Assembly: GCF_041916735.1 (NCBI RefSeq)
Contig: NZ_JAYRYY010000003.1
Direction: 5' to 3' (one strand)
DNA length: 64,000 nt
From: Zoogloea sp016790385
Lineage (GTDB): Bacteria > Pseudomonadota > Gammaproteobacteria > Burkholderiales > Rhodocyclaceae
The notes below the pieces were generated by a model. It had not been told where the DNA came from and ran no database searches. It saw nothing but the letters and a program-made list of their open reading frames with translations. Positions 44,068-53,675 of the stretch are shown piece by piece. A program made the translations under genes and the position numbers. The stretch's first letter is position 1; every line of letters starts with the position of its first letter.

Positions 44068-44706
44068 TCAGGGCTTCCAGGACATGAAGTTCGACAGGAG
44101 TTGCAGGCCCGCTTGCGCGCTCTTTTCCGGATGGAATTGAATGGCGAAGATATTAGCCTGCGCTACCGCCCCGGTAAAGGGGATGCCGTAATCGGTGGTG
44201 GCCGCGACGATGGCCTGGTCGGCCGGGTCTACGTAATAACTGTGCACGTAATAGAAGCGCGCGCCGTCCTCAATGCCGGCCCACAGGGGGTGCGCCTGTT
44301 TCTGCCACACCTCGTTCCAGCCCATATGCGGCACTTTCAGGCGCGAGCCGTCGGCAGCCACCATACGCTCGGCGGGAAAGCGGCGGACCTCGCCCTTGAA
44401 GATGCCGAGGCCCGGGACATTACCCTCTTCACTGTGTTCAAACAGCATCTGCTGACCAATGCAGATACCGAGGAAAGGCTTGTTCCGCGCGGCCTCCAGC
44501 ACCGCCGGACGCAGGCCGCGGGCGTCAAGCTCGCGCATGCAATCGGGCATGGCGCCCTGACCGGGGAAGACAACGCGGTCTGCCGCCAGCACTTCGGCTG
44601 GGTCGGCCGTGACCACCACGGTATCAGCCGCGGCCACATGCTCGATGGCCTTGGCCACCGAACGCAGGTTGCCCATGCCGTAATCGATGATTGCGACCTT
44701 GCTCAT
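44068..44706 (-). CDS. hisH: Imidazole glycerol phosphate synthase, glutamine amidotransferase subunit
   Basis: The 212-residue class I amidotransferase has the catalytic Cys in GICIGQQML, and His and Glu in QFHPEKS. It supplies ammonia to HisF. Its start overlaps the hisB stop by 4 bp. Confidence 0.96.
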   Translation of the reverse strand: MSKVAIIDYGMGNLRSVAKAIEHVAAADTVVVTADPAEVLAADRVVFPGQGAMPDCMRELDARGLRPAVLEAARNKPFLGICIGQQMLFEHSEEGNVPGLGIFKGEVRRFPAERMVAADGSRLKVPHMGWNEVWQKQAHPLWAGIEDGARFYYVHSYYVDPADQAIVAATTDYGIPFTGAVAQANIFAIQFHPEKSAQAGLQLLSNFMSWKP

Positions 44707-45290
44707 AGCGCCCCCTTGGTGGACGGAATCACACCAGCCTGGCGCGGATCGGGCGTCACCGCCATGCGCAGGGCACGGCCAAAGGCCTTGAATGCGGTTT
44801 CACACTGGTGATGGGCGTTGCGGCCCTTGAGGTTGTCGATGTGCAGGGACACCAGGGCGTGATTGACGAAACCCTGAAAGAACTCATACACGAGCTGGGT
44901 GTCGAGGGCGCCGATCATGCCCGCCGTGAAGGGAATGTCAAACACCAGGCCCGGGCGGCCGGACAGATCCACCACCACGCGAGACAGGGCCTCGTCCAGG
45001 GGCACGTAGGCGTGGCCGTAACGGGTCAGGCCCTTCTTGTCGCCAACGGCCTTCGCAAAAGCCTGACCCAGGGCGATGCCCACGTCCTCCACCGTGTGGT
45101 GGCCGTCGATGTGCAGATCACCGGCACATTCAATCTCGATGTCGAAACAGCCGTGGCGGGCTATCTGGTCGAGCATGTGATCGAAGAAGCCGATACCGGT
45201 GTTGAGTTTGCTCTTGCCCGAGCCGTCCAGATCGAGCCTGACCCGGATTTTCGTCTCAAGGGTATCGCGGGAGATTTCGGCTTGCCGCAT
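44703..45290 (-). CDS. hisB: Imidazoleglycerol-phosphate dehydratase
   Basis: The 195-residue monofunctional dehydratase has two histidine metal motifs (DGHHTVEDVGIALGQ and NAHHQCE). There is no HisN-type phosphatase domain, unlike the E. coli HisB fusion. I chose the ATG at 45290 (MRQAEISRDTLETKI) because it gives the standard family length. It is the first gene of the minus-strand his-hinT-tat run and is divergent from hisC across 109 bp. Confidence 0.96.
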   Translation of the reverse strand: MRQAEISRDTLETKIRVRLDLDGSGKSKLNTGIGFFDHMLDQIARHGCFDIEIECAGDLHIDGHHTVEDVGIALGQAFAKAVGDKKGLTRYGHAYVPLDEALSRVVVDLSGRPGLVFDIPFTAGMIGALDTQLVYEFFQGFVNHALVSLHIDNLKGRNAHHQCETAFKAFGRALRMAVTPDPRQAGVIPSTKGAL

Positions 45291-45399
45291 TGCACTGATT
45301 TCCGAAGAACGGTTAGAAACAGGGGAACGAGTCGGCCATGATAGCATCTAGCGTTTTTATCGTCCCTTGCGGCGCCGTTCGCCGCCGCGCAGATCCGTC

Positions 45400-46491
45400 A
45401 TGAGCCGTTTCTGGAGCCCAGTCGTCCACGACCTCACGCCCTATGTGCCCGGCGAGCAGCCCAAGCTCACCCGGTTGGTCAAACTCAATACCAACGAAAA
45501 CCCCTACCCGCCCAGCGCGCGCGTCCTTGAGGCGATCCGAGCCGAGCTCGGCGAGGACGCCGACCGCCTCAAGCTCTACCCGGATCCGACCGGCAGCCAG
45601 CTGAAGGCCGCTGTAGCCCGCCACTTCGACGTGCCGGCTGAGTGGGTCTTCGTGGGCAACAGCTCCGACGAGGTCCTGGCCCACACCTTCCAGGCCTTGC
45701 TCAAGCACGAGGCGCCGCTGCTCTTCCCGGACATCACCTATAGCTTCTACCCGGTCTACTGCGGCCTCTACGGCATCGACTTCGAAGCCGTGCCGCTGGA
45801 TGCCCAGTTCGCCATTTGCGTGGAAGACTACATCACGCGGGGCGCCGAGCGGGTCGGCGCGGTGATCTTCCCCAACCCCAACGCGCCCACCGGGCGCCTG
45901 CTGCCCCTGGCCGACATCGCCCGCCTCGCCGATGCCCTGCCCGATGCACCCATCGTCATCGACGAGGCCTACGTGGATTTCGGCGGCCTCGACGTGATCC
46001 CCACCGCCGTCGCCCTGATCCGCCGCCACCCCAACATCCTGGTCACCCAGACCCTCTCCAAGTCGCGCTCCCTGGCCGGGCTGCGGGTCGGTTTCGCTAT
46101 TGGTCAACCTGAGCTCATCGAAGCGCTCACCCGGGTCAAGGACAGCTTCAACTCCTACCCCCTCGACCGGCTGGCCCTGGTCGGTGCCAGTGCCGCCATG
46201 GACGATGAGGCCTGGTTCGACACCACCCGCCGGTGCGTCATCGCCAGCCGCAACGCCTTGTCGGCGGCTCTGGCCGGGCTGGGCTTTGAGGTGCTGCCCT
46301 CGGCGGCCAACTTTGTCTTTGCCCGTCACCCCCAGCGGGACGCGGCAGCCCTGGCAGCCGCCCTGCGCGAACGCAGCATCATCGTGCGGCACTTCAAGGC
46401 TCCGCGCATCGACCAATTCCTGCGCATCACCGTCGGCACCGACTCCCAGTGTGATCTGTTGATCGACGCCCTGCGCGAAATCCTGGCCTGA
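45400..46491 (+). CDS. hisC: Histidinol-phosphate aminotransferase
   Basis: The 363-residue PLP enzyme makes histidinol phosphate. It has LNTNENPYPPS, NPNAPTGRLLP, the DEAYVDF segment and the PLP-binding Lys in LSKSRSLAGLRVGF. The ATG at 45400 (MSRFWSPVVHDL) is the natural family start. It lies divergent to hisB instead of in the operon; hisG and hisD are not in the window. Confidence 0.96.
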   Translation: MSRFWSPVVHDLTPYVPGEQPKLTRLVKLNTNENPYPPSARVLEAIRAELGEDADRLKLYPDPTGSQLKAAVARHFDVPAEWVFVGNSSDEVLAHTFQALLKHEAPLLFPDITYSFYPVYCGLYGIDFEAVPLDAQFAICVEDYITRGAERVGAVIFPNPNAPTGRLLPLADIARLADALPDAPIVIDEAYVDFGGLDVIPTAVALIRRHPNILVTQTLSKSRSLAGLRVGFAIGQPELIEALTRVKDSFNSYPLDRLALVGASAAMDDEAWFDTTRRCVIASRNALSAALAGLGFEVLPSAANFVFARHPQRDAAALAAALRERSIIVRHFKAPRIDQFLRITVGTDSQCDLLIDALREILA

Positions 46492-46513
46492 GCCTCACCG
46501 GCCCTTAAACGCA

Positions 46514-46539
46514 GATCGGGCGCCCCAGGGCGCCCGATC
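46514..46539. terminator. Long hairpin between hisC and the FKBP gene
   Basis: An 11-bp perfect stem (GATCGGGCGCC / GGCGCCCGATC) with a 4-nt loop lies between two convergent genes. The T-tract is poor on both strands but the stem is strong. Confidence 0.65.
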
Positions 46540-46566
46540 CACTTTATACGGCGGCAGAGGGGTGAA

Positions 46567-46911
46567 TCACTTCACCGCCAGCAGCTCCACTTCGAAAACC
46601 AGGGTGGCATTGGGGGGAATCACGCCGCCGGCACCGCGGGCACCGTAACCCAGGTTCGGCGGAATGGTCAGCTTGCGACGGCCGCCCACCTTCATGCCCT
46701 GCACGCCCTCGTCCCAACCGGAGATCACATGGCGCGCGCCGAGGGGGAAGACGAAGGGGTCGTTGCGATCCTTGCTGGAATCGAACTTCTTGCCGTCGGT
46801 GAGCCAGCCGGTGTAATGCACCTGGACGTGCTGGCCAGCGGTGGCCTCGGGGCCGGTGCCCACTTCCAGATCTTCAATGACGAGGCCGCTCGCCGTGGTG
46901 GTTTGGGTCAT
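46567..46911 (-). CDS. FKBP-type peptidyl-prolyl isomerase
   Basis: The 114-residue single-domain cytoplasmic FKBP has VQVHYTGWLTDGKKFDSS, the GWDEGVQGMKVGGRRKL core and IPPNLGYGARGAGGVIPPNATL (in parts). It has no signal peptide. Active-site aromatic residues are conserved. It lies 35 bp upstream of msrA on the same strand in reverse order, so msrA would be transcribed first. Confidence 0.94.
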   Translation of the reverse strand: MTQTTTASGLVIEDLEVGTGPEATAGQHVQVHYTGWLTDGKKFDSSKDRNDPFVFPLGARHVISGWDEGVQGMKVGGRRKLTIPPNLGYGARGAGGVIPPNATLVFEVELLAVK

Positions 46912-46946
46912 GGAATGCTCCTTGTAAAAGACCGCCGGATTCTATT

Positions 46947-47501
46947 TCAAGTGGCCTTCACACGCTTGGCGAACTTGCTGCGGAACTTCGCCACCTTGGG
47001 CGCCACCACGTACTGGCAATAGGGCTGGTGCGCATTTCGGCTGAAATAATCGTGGTGATAGGGCTCCGCCGGCCAGAAGCGGGGTGCGGCGACGATCTCG
47101 GTGACGATGGGCGCGCCAAAGTGAGCCTCCTCGTTCAGCTCCGCCACCTTTTGCCGGGCAAGGGCCTCCTGCTCCGGCGTGGTGGTGAAGATCGCCGAAC
47201 GATATTGCGTGCCCACGTCATTACCCTGGCGGTTGGGCGTGGTCGGATCGTGGATGGCGAAGAAGATGTCGAGGAGATCGACAAAACCGATCCGCGCCGG
47301 ATCAAACTCGATGCGCACCGCCTCCGCATGGCCGGTGTCGCCATCGCAGATGCGCTCGTAGGTGGGCGCGTCCACATGGCCGCCGATGTAGCCGGAAGTC
47401 ACCCCGAGCACACCGTCCGCACCAAGGTAAACCGCTTCGAGGCACCAGAAACAGCCGCCCGCCAGGATGGCCACTTCGGTTTTCGGGGAGTTCTCTGCCA
47501 T
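46947..47501 (-). CDS. msrA: Peptide methionine sulfoxide reductase A
   Basis: The 184-residue enzyme repairs S-methionine sulfoxide. It has the catalytic GGCFWC, the EPYHHDYF segment and a C-terminal Cys in PYCQYVV that can act as resolving cysteine. I chose the ATG at 47501 (MAENSPKTEVAIL). It is 7 bp after the DUF2189 gene. Confidence 0.95.
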   Translation of the reverse strand: MAENSPKTEVAILAGGCFWCLEAVYLGADGVLGVTSGYIGGHVDAPTYERICDGDTGHAEAVRIEFDPARIGFVDLLDIFFAIHDPTTPNRQGNDVGTQYRSAIFTTTPEQEALARQKVAELNEEAHFGAPIVTEIVAAPRFWPAEPYHHDYFSRNAHQPYCQYVVAPKVAKFRSKFAKRVKAT

Positions 47502-47508
47502 GACAATC

Positions 47509-48264
47509 CTAATCCGGTGATGGGGTAAGCGACAGACCGTCGCCCGACGGAAAGATTTCAAGATAGATGAGATCGCTGGCGAAGGCCAGACAGGGCAGGC
47601 TCAACACAAGGAGCGGCGGACACAGGATGGTGAGGATCACCGCCACGGCCAGGACAAAGCCCCACACCAGCATCGCCCCGGGATTGACGAACACCGCCTT
47701 TACACTGGCAGCGACCGCCCCGACCAGAGCGGCCCGGCGATCAAACAGCAAGGGCACCGAAAACGCCGATATACAGAACACAATGAGGGCCAGCACCGCC
47801 CCCATCGCCCCGGTAAAGGCATGAAAGCGCAAGACCTGCCCGCTTTGCGGCGCGGTGCCCATGCCGATCATGAAGCTGAAAACGGTGGCCGCATCCGAAA
47901 TCCAGATCAGGAACAACAGAGCGCACACCCCCGCTATCACCCACAGCCCCCGGGGGGCACTGCGAAAAGCCGTCAGCACATGCCCCATGCCCGGTCGGTG
48001 CCCAGCCTCGCCAGCGCGCCGCAGGGCGATGAAGCCGCCCAGCACGGCGGGCCCGACCAACAGGAAGCCCCCGGCAAAGGGCAACATCATCGCGTCCAGG
48101 TCAAACCGTAGCAAAACGGCAAAAATCAGCAGCCCGATCAGCACGAAAATGCCGGCAAATCCTAGTGCGGGCTTCGGGCAGCGCCACAGCTGGCGCCAGC
48201 CCTCGACGAGGGCCGCGGCCACGACAGCGGGGGAGATGGGGCGGGGAATGAGGTGGGCGGACAT
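47509..48264 (-). CDS. DUF2189 family integral membrane protein
   Basis: The 251-residue protein has about six transmembrane helices and the DUF2189 pattern (WRCPKPALGFAGIFVLIG near the N-terminus, FCISAFSVPLL, and SVKAVFVNPGAMLVWG). The ATG at 48264 has AGGAG upstream at good spacing. Function is unknown; in other bacteria relatives occur near respiratory genes. Confidence 0.82.
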   Translation of the reverse strand: MSAHLIPRPISPAVVAAALVEGWRQLWRCPKPALGFAGIFVLIGLLIFAVLLRFDLDAMMLPFAGGFLLVGPAVLGGFIALRRAGEAGHRPGMGHVLTAFRSAPRGLWVIAGVCALLFLIWISDAATVFSFMIGMGTAPQSGQVLRFHAFTGAMGAVLALIVFCISAFSVPLLFDRRAALVGAVAASVKAVFVNPGAMLVWGFVLAVAVILTILCPPLLVLSLPCLAFASDLIYLEIFPSGDGLSLTPSPD

Positions 48265-48356
48265 GGCGGCTCCTGGCAGGCGGACCTCCATCTCGCCCAA
48301 TGCGCCCGTCAACGTCCATGACCGGGATCAAGTCACCCGTCGCCAAGGCCAGCTGC

Positions 48357-51300
48357 TTACCGGAATGAAATCGAATACAGGGCGTCCAGGGCATTCTCGC
48401 TGCCGGCCCGTCCAATCACCGAAATACTGCGAGTGAGCTGGTAGGTCAGCTTGACCACGCTTGAGGTGCCGGAGATGCTCTGCTCGAAACTGAGCAGGGC
48501 GCGGGTTGACAGGCGCTTGCCGATGGTAATGACCTGGCCGGGGACAGAATCGACACTGCGCAACGAGGCACTGGAGGCTGTGCCGGTGACACTGCCCGTC
48601 GCCACGCTGCTGGTCTGGACCCGATTGCGGGGGTCCACGCTGGAGCCAAAGGAGATTTCGTCAAAGCCGAAAGCCTGGGCCAGGCTGGCCGAAAAGCCCC
48701 CTCCCGAATCGCCGAGCAAGGCCTGGGCCGCGGGCAACAGCAAGGCCATCTCACCGCCGGAACCCTGATCGGGCGGACGGCCCAGCACGATCCAGCCGAG
48801 TTTCTCGGGATCAGGCACGTTCGGTTCGGAAACCAGCCTGACCACCGGACGCCGAGCCGTTCCGGTGATACCCACGCCGGCCTCCACCGCCAGGCCCTTG
48901 CGCAGAGCCACCACGTTGAGCCCGGGATTGGCCACCGGGCCGCTGAAGGTCACTATGCCGCGGTCGATGGAGAGGCGCTGACCGTAGCCCTCGAAAACCC
49001 CGCCCTGGGTGGTGATGATGCCCGTCGCCGCGAGCGGCTTGCCGTTGCCGGCACGCAGGCGGATCTCGCCGGCGAGGCGGGTATCCAGGCCCAGGGCCTT
49101 CACATACAGCGCATCCCCCAGGCGCAGAACCAGATCCAGCCCCATGCGGAAGGGGCTGGCCGGCGCAGCCTCGGCACGACGCGGATCGAGGACTTCCACA
49201 TCGTCTCCCAGGCTGGGTGCCGGCGTTCGCGACAGTTCGACAAAGCCTGCGTCGGCCGTCAGGCGGCCTTTCAGCTGGGCCGAGTTCCAGGCGCTCACGA
49301 TCTCGCCCTCCCCGCTCAGCACCAGCCAGTGATCCGCCCGCTGCAACAGGGGCAACCGGTCGGCCTTGAAGCTGAAGAGCCCCTCCCCCGTAGCCAACTG
49401 GATGGCGCCGGACGCCTTCAAGGTTCCAGGTTCGCGGGTCAGGCGCGCCACATCAATGCGGCTCTCCCGGGGCCTGACCCGGTTGGGCGAGACAAAGCTG
49501 AACTCGTCCACGCGCAGCACCTCGCGGTTGAAATCCGCCACCAGCGTACCGCCCGACAGGTGCAGCCCCTGATCGGCCATCACGAAATCGAGCTTCTCGC
49601 CACGCAGGCGGCCCGCCGCTTCCGGCTTGGCCGGGGTGCCGGCGAGGGTGAATTCACCCTTCAGACTCCCGCCGGTTTTCAGGTTCTGGTCGGCCAGCGG
49701 GCCGGCCCAGGCAATGGAAGGCATGTCGAGGCTGGCCGAACCCAGCAGCGGTGCGCCCGGCACAAGACGAAGCCCTTGGGGCGTGCGCTCAGCCAGCGCG
49801 GTGCCAGCGCCGGCCAGCCGGCCCAGCTGGCTGCCGTGGACGCTGAAGCCCAGCGCCAGACGGTTCGACACCGCCGTCAGGGTGAGCGTCAGCTCATTGA
49901 GCCCCAGGTGCACCGGCACATCTCCCGGAAGGATCAGATCCCCCTGCTCCCGAAACACGCGCACGACACCGTTCACCTGCTCGCCCACAACCACGTCCCA
50001 ATCCGCCCCCATCTGGAGGGAGTCGCCCTGGCGCCGCACAGCCCGTGTGGACGGGTCTAGGACGAAGCCAACCTGCACACCGCTGACCCTCCCGCGGGCC
50101 ACCAGGCGACTGTCCTGCCAGCGAGTTTCCTCAAGGCGGTAAAGGCCTCCGGACCCAACTTTCAATTCCGCCACGCCGAGCTTCAGGGTGCCGGGTGCCA
50201 ACAACAGGGGCGCCGGGGCCAACAAACGCACCGGATAGTCACCCGTCACCTCCAGATTCTCCAGGCGCCCTTCCCAGCGCAGACCATCGGACAGCTCGCC
50301 GGCCAAGGTGGTGACGGCCGAATGCTGGCGGAATCCATGCGCTTCCAGTCGCAGGGTATTCGCTGCTCGGGTGCCGGCAACGACGAGACTGGCCCGGCGC
50401 AGCAGCAAGGCTGCATCGTTACCCCCACGCACCCCGGCGACCGCAATCTGCATGCTCAGATCACCTTTTTTGCCGTCTCCCAGGCTGCCGTGGCCATTGA
50501 GCGCGTCGATGCGCAAGGTGCCGGATGCCAGCCGCTCGCCATTGACCGTCAGCTCCCCGGCCGGCTGCGCAATGCTCCCTCTCAGCACACCATCCGCCTT
50601 GAGGCGTCCGTCCAGTCCATGTCCTAGCGCGGCAAGCGCCGGTGCATCCAGATGCACCTCCAGACTGTCGCCGGGTTTGCCATAGCGGCCCTTGGCGACA
50701 AGTCGATTGCCTGCCAGATCGAGGGCCAGATCCAGCGCCGTCAACAGCGGGCCATTGAGGGCCAGATCGCCCTTCCCCGCCAGCGCCTTGCCTTCGACCC
50801 GGCTTGGCGCAAGCTCAAAGCTGAATCGCCCGGCGAGGTGTGGATCAAGCGTGCCGTGTGCCGTGAAGCGGGCATTGAGATCGGCTGCGGGCGCGGTGCT
50901 GACAAACGCGTGGGGGTCGAAGCGGCTGACAAGCCCCCGGGCCTCGAAGGGTCCGGCACCGCTCAGGGACAGATTGCCGGTCAGCGCGAGACGGGCTGCC
51001 GAGGCCGTGATCAGCGCCTCGTCCACATGGATGAGGCCGGCCGCATGCCGCGCCTTGAGGCGCAGCGCCACACGCGCATCGCTCAAATCGGCATCGAGGG
51101 TCTGTGTATCCGCACCCGCCTTGGCACGAAGGCTGCCTGCGATGCGGGTGGCAAGGGCTCGCCGGTCAAGGCGCCGGGCATCCACGCCGGCAACGCGCAG
51201 GTCGGCATCGAGCTGGCCGAAACCGGGCATTGCCGCCGTGGGCGCCTGCCAGCGCAGCGTTCCAGTGGCACGTCCATTGCCGGGCAGGCGCAGATCCACG

Positions 51301-52406
51301 CCCGACGCCGCCAGCTCGCCCCGCGCCCAGCGCAGACCGGCATCAAGACTTTCCACCGGCAAGGCACCGCCATCGTATGGGCCCGGCCGGTGATTGACGA
51401 TGCGCAAGGGGCCGCCTACCACCCAGTCCGACAGGGGCACGGGCTGGCCGACGGGGGCACCGGGAGCCGCCACCGGGGTCAGATTCAGATCGACATCGAG
51501 CCGCGCATTCGGTCCCGCCGGATGGAAGCGCGCCGGATCGACGTCCCGCAGTTTCAGACGCGCCGAGCGCACGGGCAATGCGGCAAAGGGCGTCGCCGCC
51601 ACCTCGGCCTCCCCGGTCAGGCCGGCGCCTTCGGCGCGGGCCAGCAGGCTCAGGTTCTCCAGAGAACCGCCAGCCTCTGCGCTGATCTCATAGGCCTCGC
51701 CCTCCTGAAGGGTGGTCAGATGTGCCCCAGCCTTGAGCTCGAAAGGTGGGCGGCCATCGATATCGCCCTCCGCCCTCATCTGTCCGAAGGGTGAAACGGC
51801 GCGCAGACCGGAGAGACGATGCCGGCGGCCATCGGATTCCAGCTTGCCCGCCAGGGCCGTGAACTCCAGGTCGGGCTCGGCGGGCTTGCCCTCCACCAGC
51901 GCACCAATACGCAGGCGGTCAATGGCAAGGCGATCGAGGTGCACCGCCATCGGCAGTTCAAGGCTGAGCGGCGGCTGGGAGGGCTCATCACTGGCCGCGG
52001 TCGCCACTGAAAGCTCCGAGGCGCTCAAGGCGGAAACCTCCAGCGCGCCATCCATCAAGGCACCAGGGCGCCAGTCCATACGCAGATTGAGGATGTCCAC
52101 CTGCAAGCCGGGCGTGCGCACCTGCACCGCGTCGGCCCGCAACTGACCGAGCAGATAGCCCTGGGGTTTATCGATGCGAAGCATGCCGCCGCTGAAGCGG
52201 GAGGCCAGCTCCGCCACAGCCTGGAGCCCCGATTCAGTGACACCCAGCCAGCCGGCCAGCAGCAGCGCCACCACAACAAGGCTGAAGCCCGCACCAAGCG
52301 CGCCCCGTGTCAGGCGCGCAAACCAGCCGCCCCCCGCTCGGGAGGGTGGAGCCGCGGATGCGGGCTCACGGCCCTCCGGCGCAGGGTCGGCCGGCGCGTC
52401 GCTCAT
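48357..52406 (-). CDS. tamB: Translocation and assembly module protein TamB (DUF490)
   Basis: The 1349-residue protein has an N-terminal signal-anchor helix (about 35-55), a very long beta-rich AsmA-like/TamB repeat body and the DUF490 C-terminal domain ending in FEQSISGTSSVVKL and YSISFR. TamB spans the periplasm and helps assemble outer-membrane proteins or move phospholipids, normally with the Omp85 protein TamA. The tamA gene that commonly precedes it is absent; the next gene upstream is trpC. Confidence 0.93.
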   Translation of the reverse strand: MSDAPADPAPEGREPASAAPPSRAGGGWFARLTRGALGAGFSLVVVALLLAGWLGVTESGLQAVAELASRFSGGMLRIDKPQGYLLGQLRADAVQVRTPGLQVDILNLRMDWRPGALMDGALEVSALSASELSVATAASDEPSQPPLSLELPMAVHLDRLAIDRLRIGALVEGKPAEPDLEFTALAGKLESDGRRHRLSGLRAVSPFGQMRAEGDIDGRPPFELKAGAHLTTLQEGEAYEISAEAGGSLENLSLLARAEGAGLTGEAEVAATPFAALPVRSARLKLRDVDPARFHPAGPNARLDVDLNLTPVAAPGAPVGQPVPLSDWVVGGPLRIVNHRPGPYDGGALPVESLDAGLRWARGELAASGVDLRLPGNGRATGTLRWQAPTAAMPGFGQLDADLRVAGVDARRLDRRALATRIAGSLRAKAGADTQTLDADLSDARVALRLKARHAAGLIHVDEALITASAARLALTGNLSLSGAGPFEARGLVSRFDPHAFVSTAPAADLNARFTAHGTLDPHLAGRFSFELAPSRVEGKALAGKGDLALNGPLLTALDLALDLAGNRLVAKGRYGKPGDSLEVHLDAPALAALGHGLDGRLKADGVLRGSIAQPAGELTVNGERLASGTLRIDALNGHGSLGDGKKGDLSMQIAVAGVRGGNDAALLLRRASLVVAGTRAANTLRLEAHGFRQHSAVTTLAGELSDGLRWEGRLENLEVTGDYPVRLLAPAPLLLAPGTLKLGVAELKVGSGGLYRLEETRWQDSRLVARGRVSGVQVGFVLDPSTRAVRRQGDSLQMGADWDVVVGEQVNGVVRVFREQGDLILPGDVPVHLGLNELTLTLTAVSNRLALGFSVHGSQLGRLAGAGTALAERTPQGLRLVPGAPLLGSASLDMPSIAWAGPLADQNLKTGGSLKGEFTLAGTPAKPEAAGRLRGEKLDFVMADQGLHLSGGTLVADFNREVLRVDEFSFVSPNRVRPRESRIDVARLTREPGTLKASGAIQLATGEGLFSFKADRLPLLQRADHWLVLSGEGEIVSAWNSAQLKGRLTADAGFVELSRTPAPSLGDDVEVLDPRRAEAAPASPFRMGLDLVLRLGDALYVKALGLDTRLAGEIRLRAGNGKPLAATGIITTQGGVFEGYGQRLSIDRGIVTFSGPVANPGLNVVALRKGLAVEAGVGITGTARRPVVRLVSEPNVPDPEKLGWIVLGRPPDQGSGGEMALLLPAAQALLGDSGGGFSASLAQAFGFDEISFGSSVDPRNRVQTSSVATGSVTGTASSASLRSVDSVPGQVITIGKRLSTRALLSFEQSISGTSSVVKLTYQLTRSISVIGRAGSENALDALYSISFR

Positions 52407-52459
52407 TGCTCAGAACGTGTGCGGCAAGGGGGCCGTGCAGTGGATCGCATCACCCACGA

Positions 52460-53248
52460 TCAGCCAAACAGGCCGGCAAGCCCCGCGCCGGGATCTTCGG
52501 CACGCATGAAGGCCTCGCCGACCAGAAAGGCATTTACCTGATTGGCACGCATCAACGCCACATCGGCCGGAGCCAGGATGCCCGACTCGGTGACCACCAC
52601 GCGCTCCGCCGGAATTCGCGGCAGCAGATCGAGGGTGGTCTGCAGGCTGACCTCAAAGGTACGCAGGTTGCGGTTGTTGATCCCAAGCAGCGGTGTGCGT
52701 AGTTGCAGGGCCAGATCGAGTTCGGCGCCGTTGTGCACCTCCACCAACACGCCCAGGCCAAGGCTCTCGGCAATCGCCTCCATCTCCTGCATTTCAGCCA
52801 GACTCAGGGCCGCGGCGATGAGCAGGATGGCGTCGGCCCCCATGGCACGAGCTTCATACACCTGGTAGGTGTCCACCAGGAAGTCCTTGCGCAGGGCCGG
52901 CAGGCTGCATGCGGCACGGGCAGCCTGCAGGTACTCGGGGGCGCCCTGGAAGAACTGCCTGTCCGTGAGCACCGACAGGCAGGCGGCGCCGGCGGTCTGG
53001 TAGGAGACGGCGATCTCCGCGGGCCGGAAATCCTCCCGGATCACCCCCTTGGAGGGGCTGGCCTTCTTGATTTCGGCGATCACTGCGGCACGACCGGCGG
53101 CAATCCTGTTGCGGATGGCGCCCACGAAGTCACGGGCTGGCGCCTGGGCAGCCGCCTGCTCGCGCACCGCCGCATCGGAAACCGCCGCGCGGGCGATGGC
53201 CACTTCCTCGCGCTTCACGGCAAGGATCTTGTTGAGGATGTCGGACAT
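52460..53248 (-). CDS. trpC: Indole-3-glycerol phosphate synthase
   Basis: The 262-residue TIM-barrel enzyme has EIKKASPSKGVI, the FFQGAPEYLQAAR segment, NNRNLRTFEV and VTESGI motifs, all typical of TrpC. It catalyses ring closure to indole glycerol phosphate. I chose the ATG at 53248 (MSDILNKILAVK). A toxin-antitoxin pair separates it from trpD; it ends 53 bp before tamB. Confidence 0.96.
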   Translation of the reverse strand: MSDILNKILAVKREEVAIARAAVSDAAVREQAAAQAPARDFVGAIRNRIAAGRAAVIAEIKKASPSKGVIREDFRPAEIAVSYQTAGAACLSVLTDRQFFQGAPEYLQAARAACSLPALRKDFLVDTYQVYEARAMGADAILLIAAALSLAEMQEMEAIAESLGLGVLVEVHNGAELDLALQLRTPLLGINNRNLRTFEVSLQTTLDLLPRIPAERVVVTESGILAPADVALMRANQVNAFLVGEAFMRAEDPGAGLAGLFG

Positions 53249-53261
53249 GGGATTTCCCGGA

Positions 53262-53675
53262 TCAGGGTTCAAACCAGTTCTCGATGACGAGTCCGGCGAA
53301 GGGGGTGAAGTCACGGACATTGCGCGTGACCAGGATCAATTTGTGGTGGCTGGCCGTTGCTGCAATCTGACCGTCCGCGAAGGCAGGCATCTGGCCTGTC
53401 CGGGCCAACCGTGCGCGCTCGGTGGCATGCCAGGCAGCCGGGCCGGCATCATAGGGGAGCACCGGAAAAAGGCTTGCCACCTCATCGATGAAAGCCAGGA
53501 TCTGCCGGCGTCGCCCCCCGTCTTCAAGACGCTCGGCACCGTACAGCAACTCATGCCAGCTGACTGCCGAGATGGCGCACTCCGCGGCATTCCGCTCGAG
53601 CGCCTCCAGCACGCTCAGATGGGGAGCCGGCCGGGCCGCCTCGGAGACAATGTTGGTGTCAAGCAGATAACGCAT
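53262..53675 (-). CDS. VapC-type PIN-domain ribonuclease toxin
   Basis: The 137-residue PIN-domain protein has the acidic active site in order: Asp6 (YLLDTNIV), Glu (WHELLYG), Asp (FADGQIA) and the TRNVRDF Asp. Such toxins cut tRNA or other RNA. Its ATG overlaps the antitoxin stop by one base (TGATG). It lies 13 bp upstream of trpC, so trpC may be read from its transcript. Confidence 0.92.
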   Translation of the reverse strand: MRYLLDTNIVSEAARPAPHLSVLEALERNAAECAISAVSWHELLYGAERLEDGGRRRQILAFIDEVASLFPVLPYDAGPAAWHATERARLARTGQMPAFADGQIAATASHHKLILVTRNVRDFTPFAGLVIENWFEP

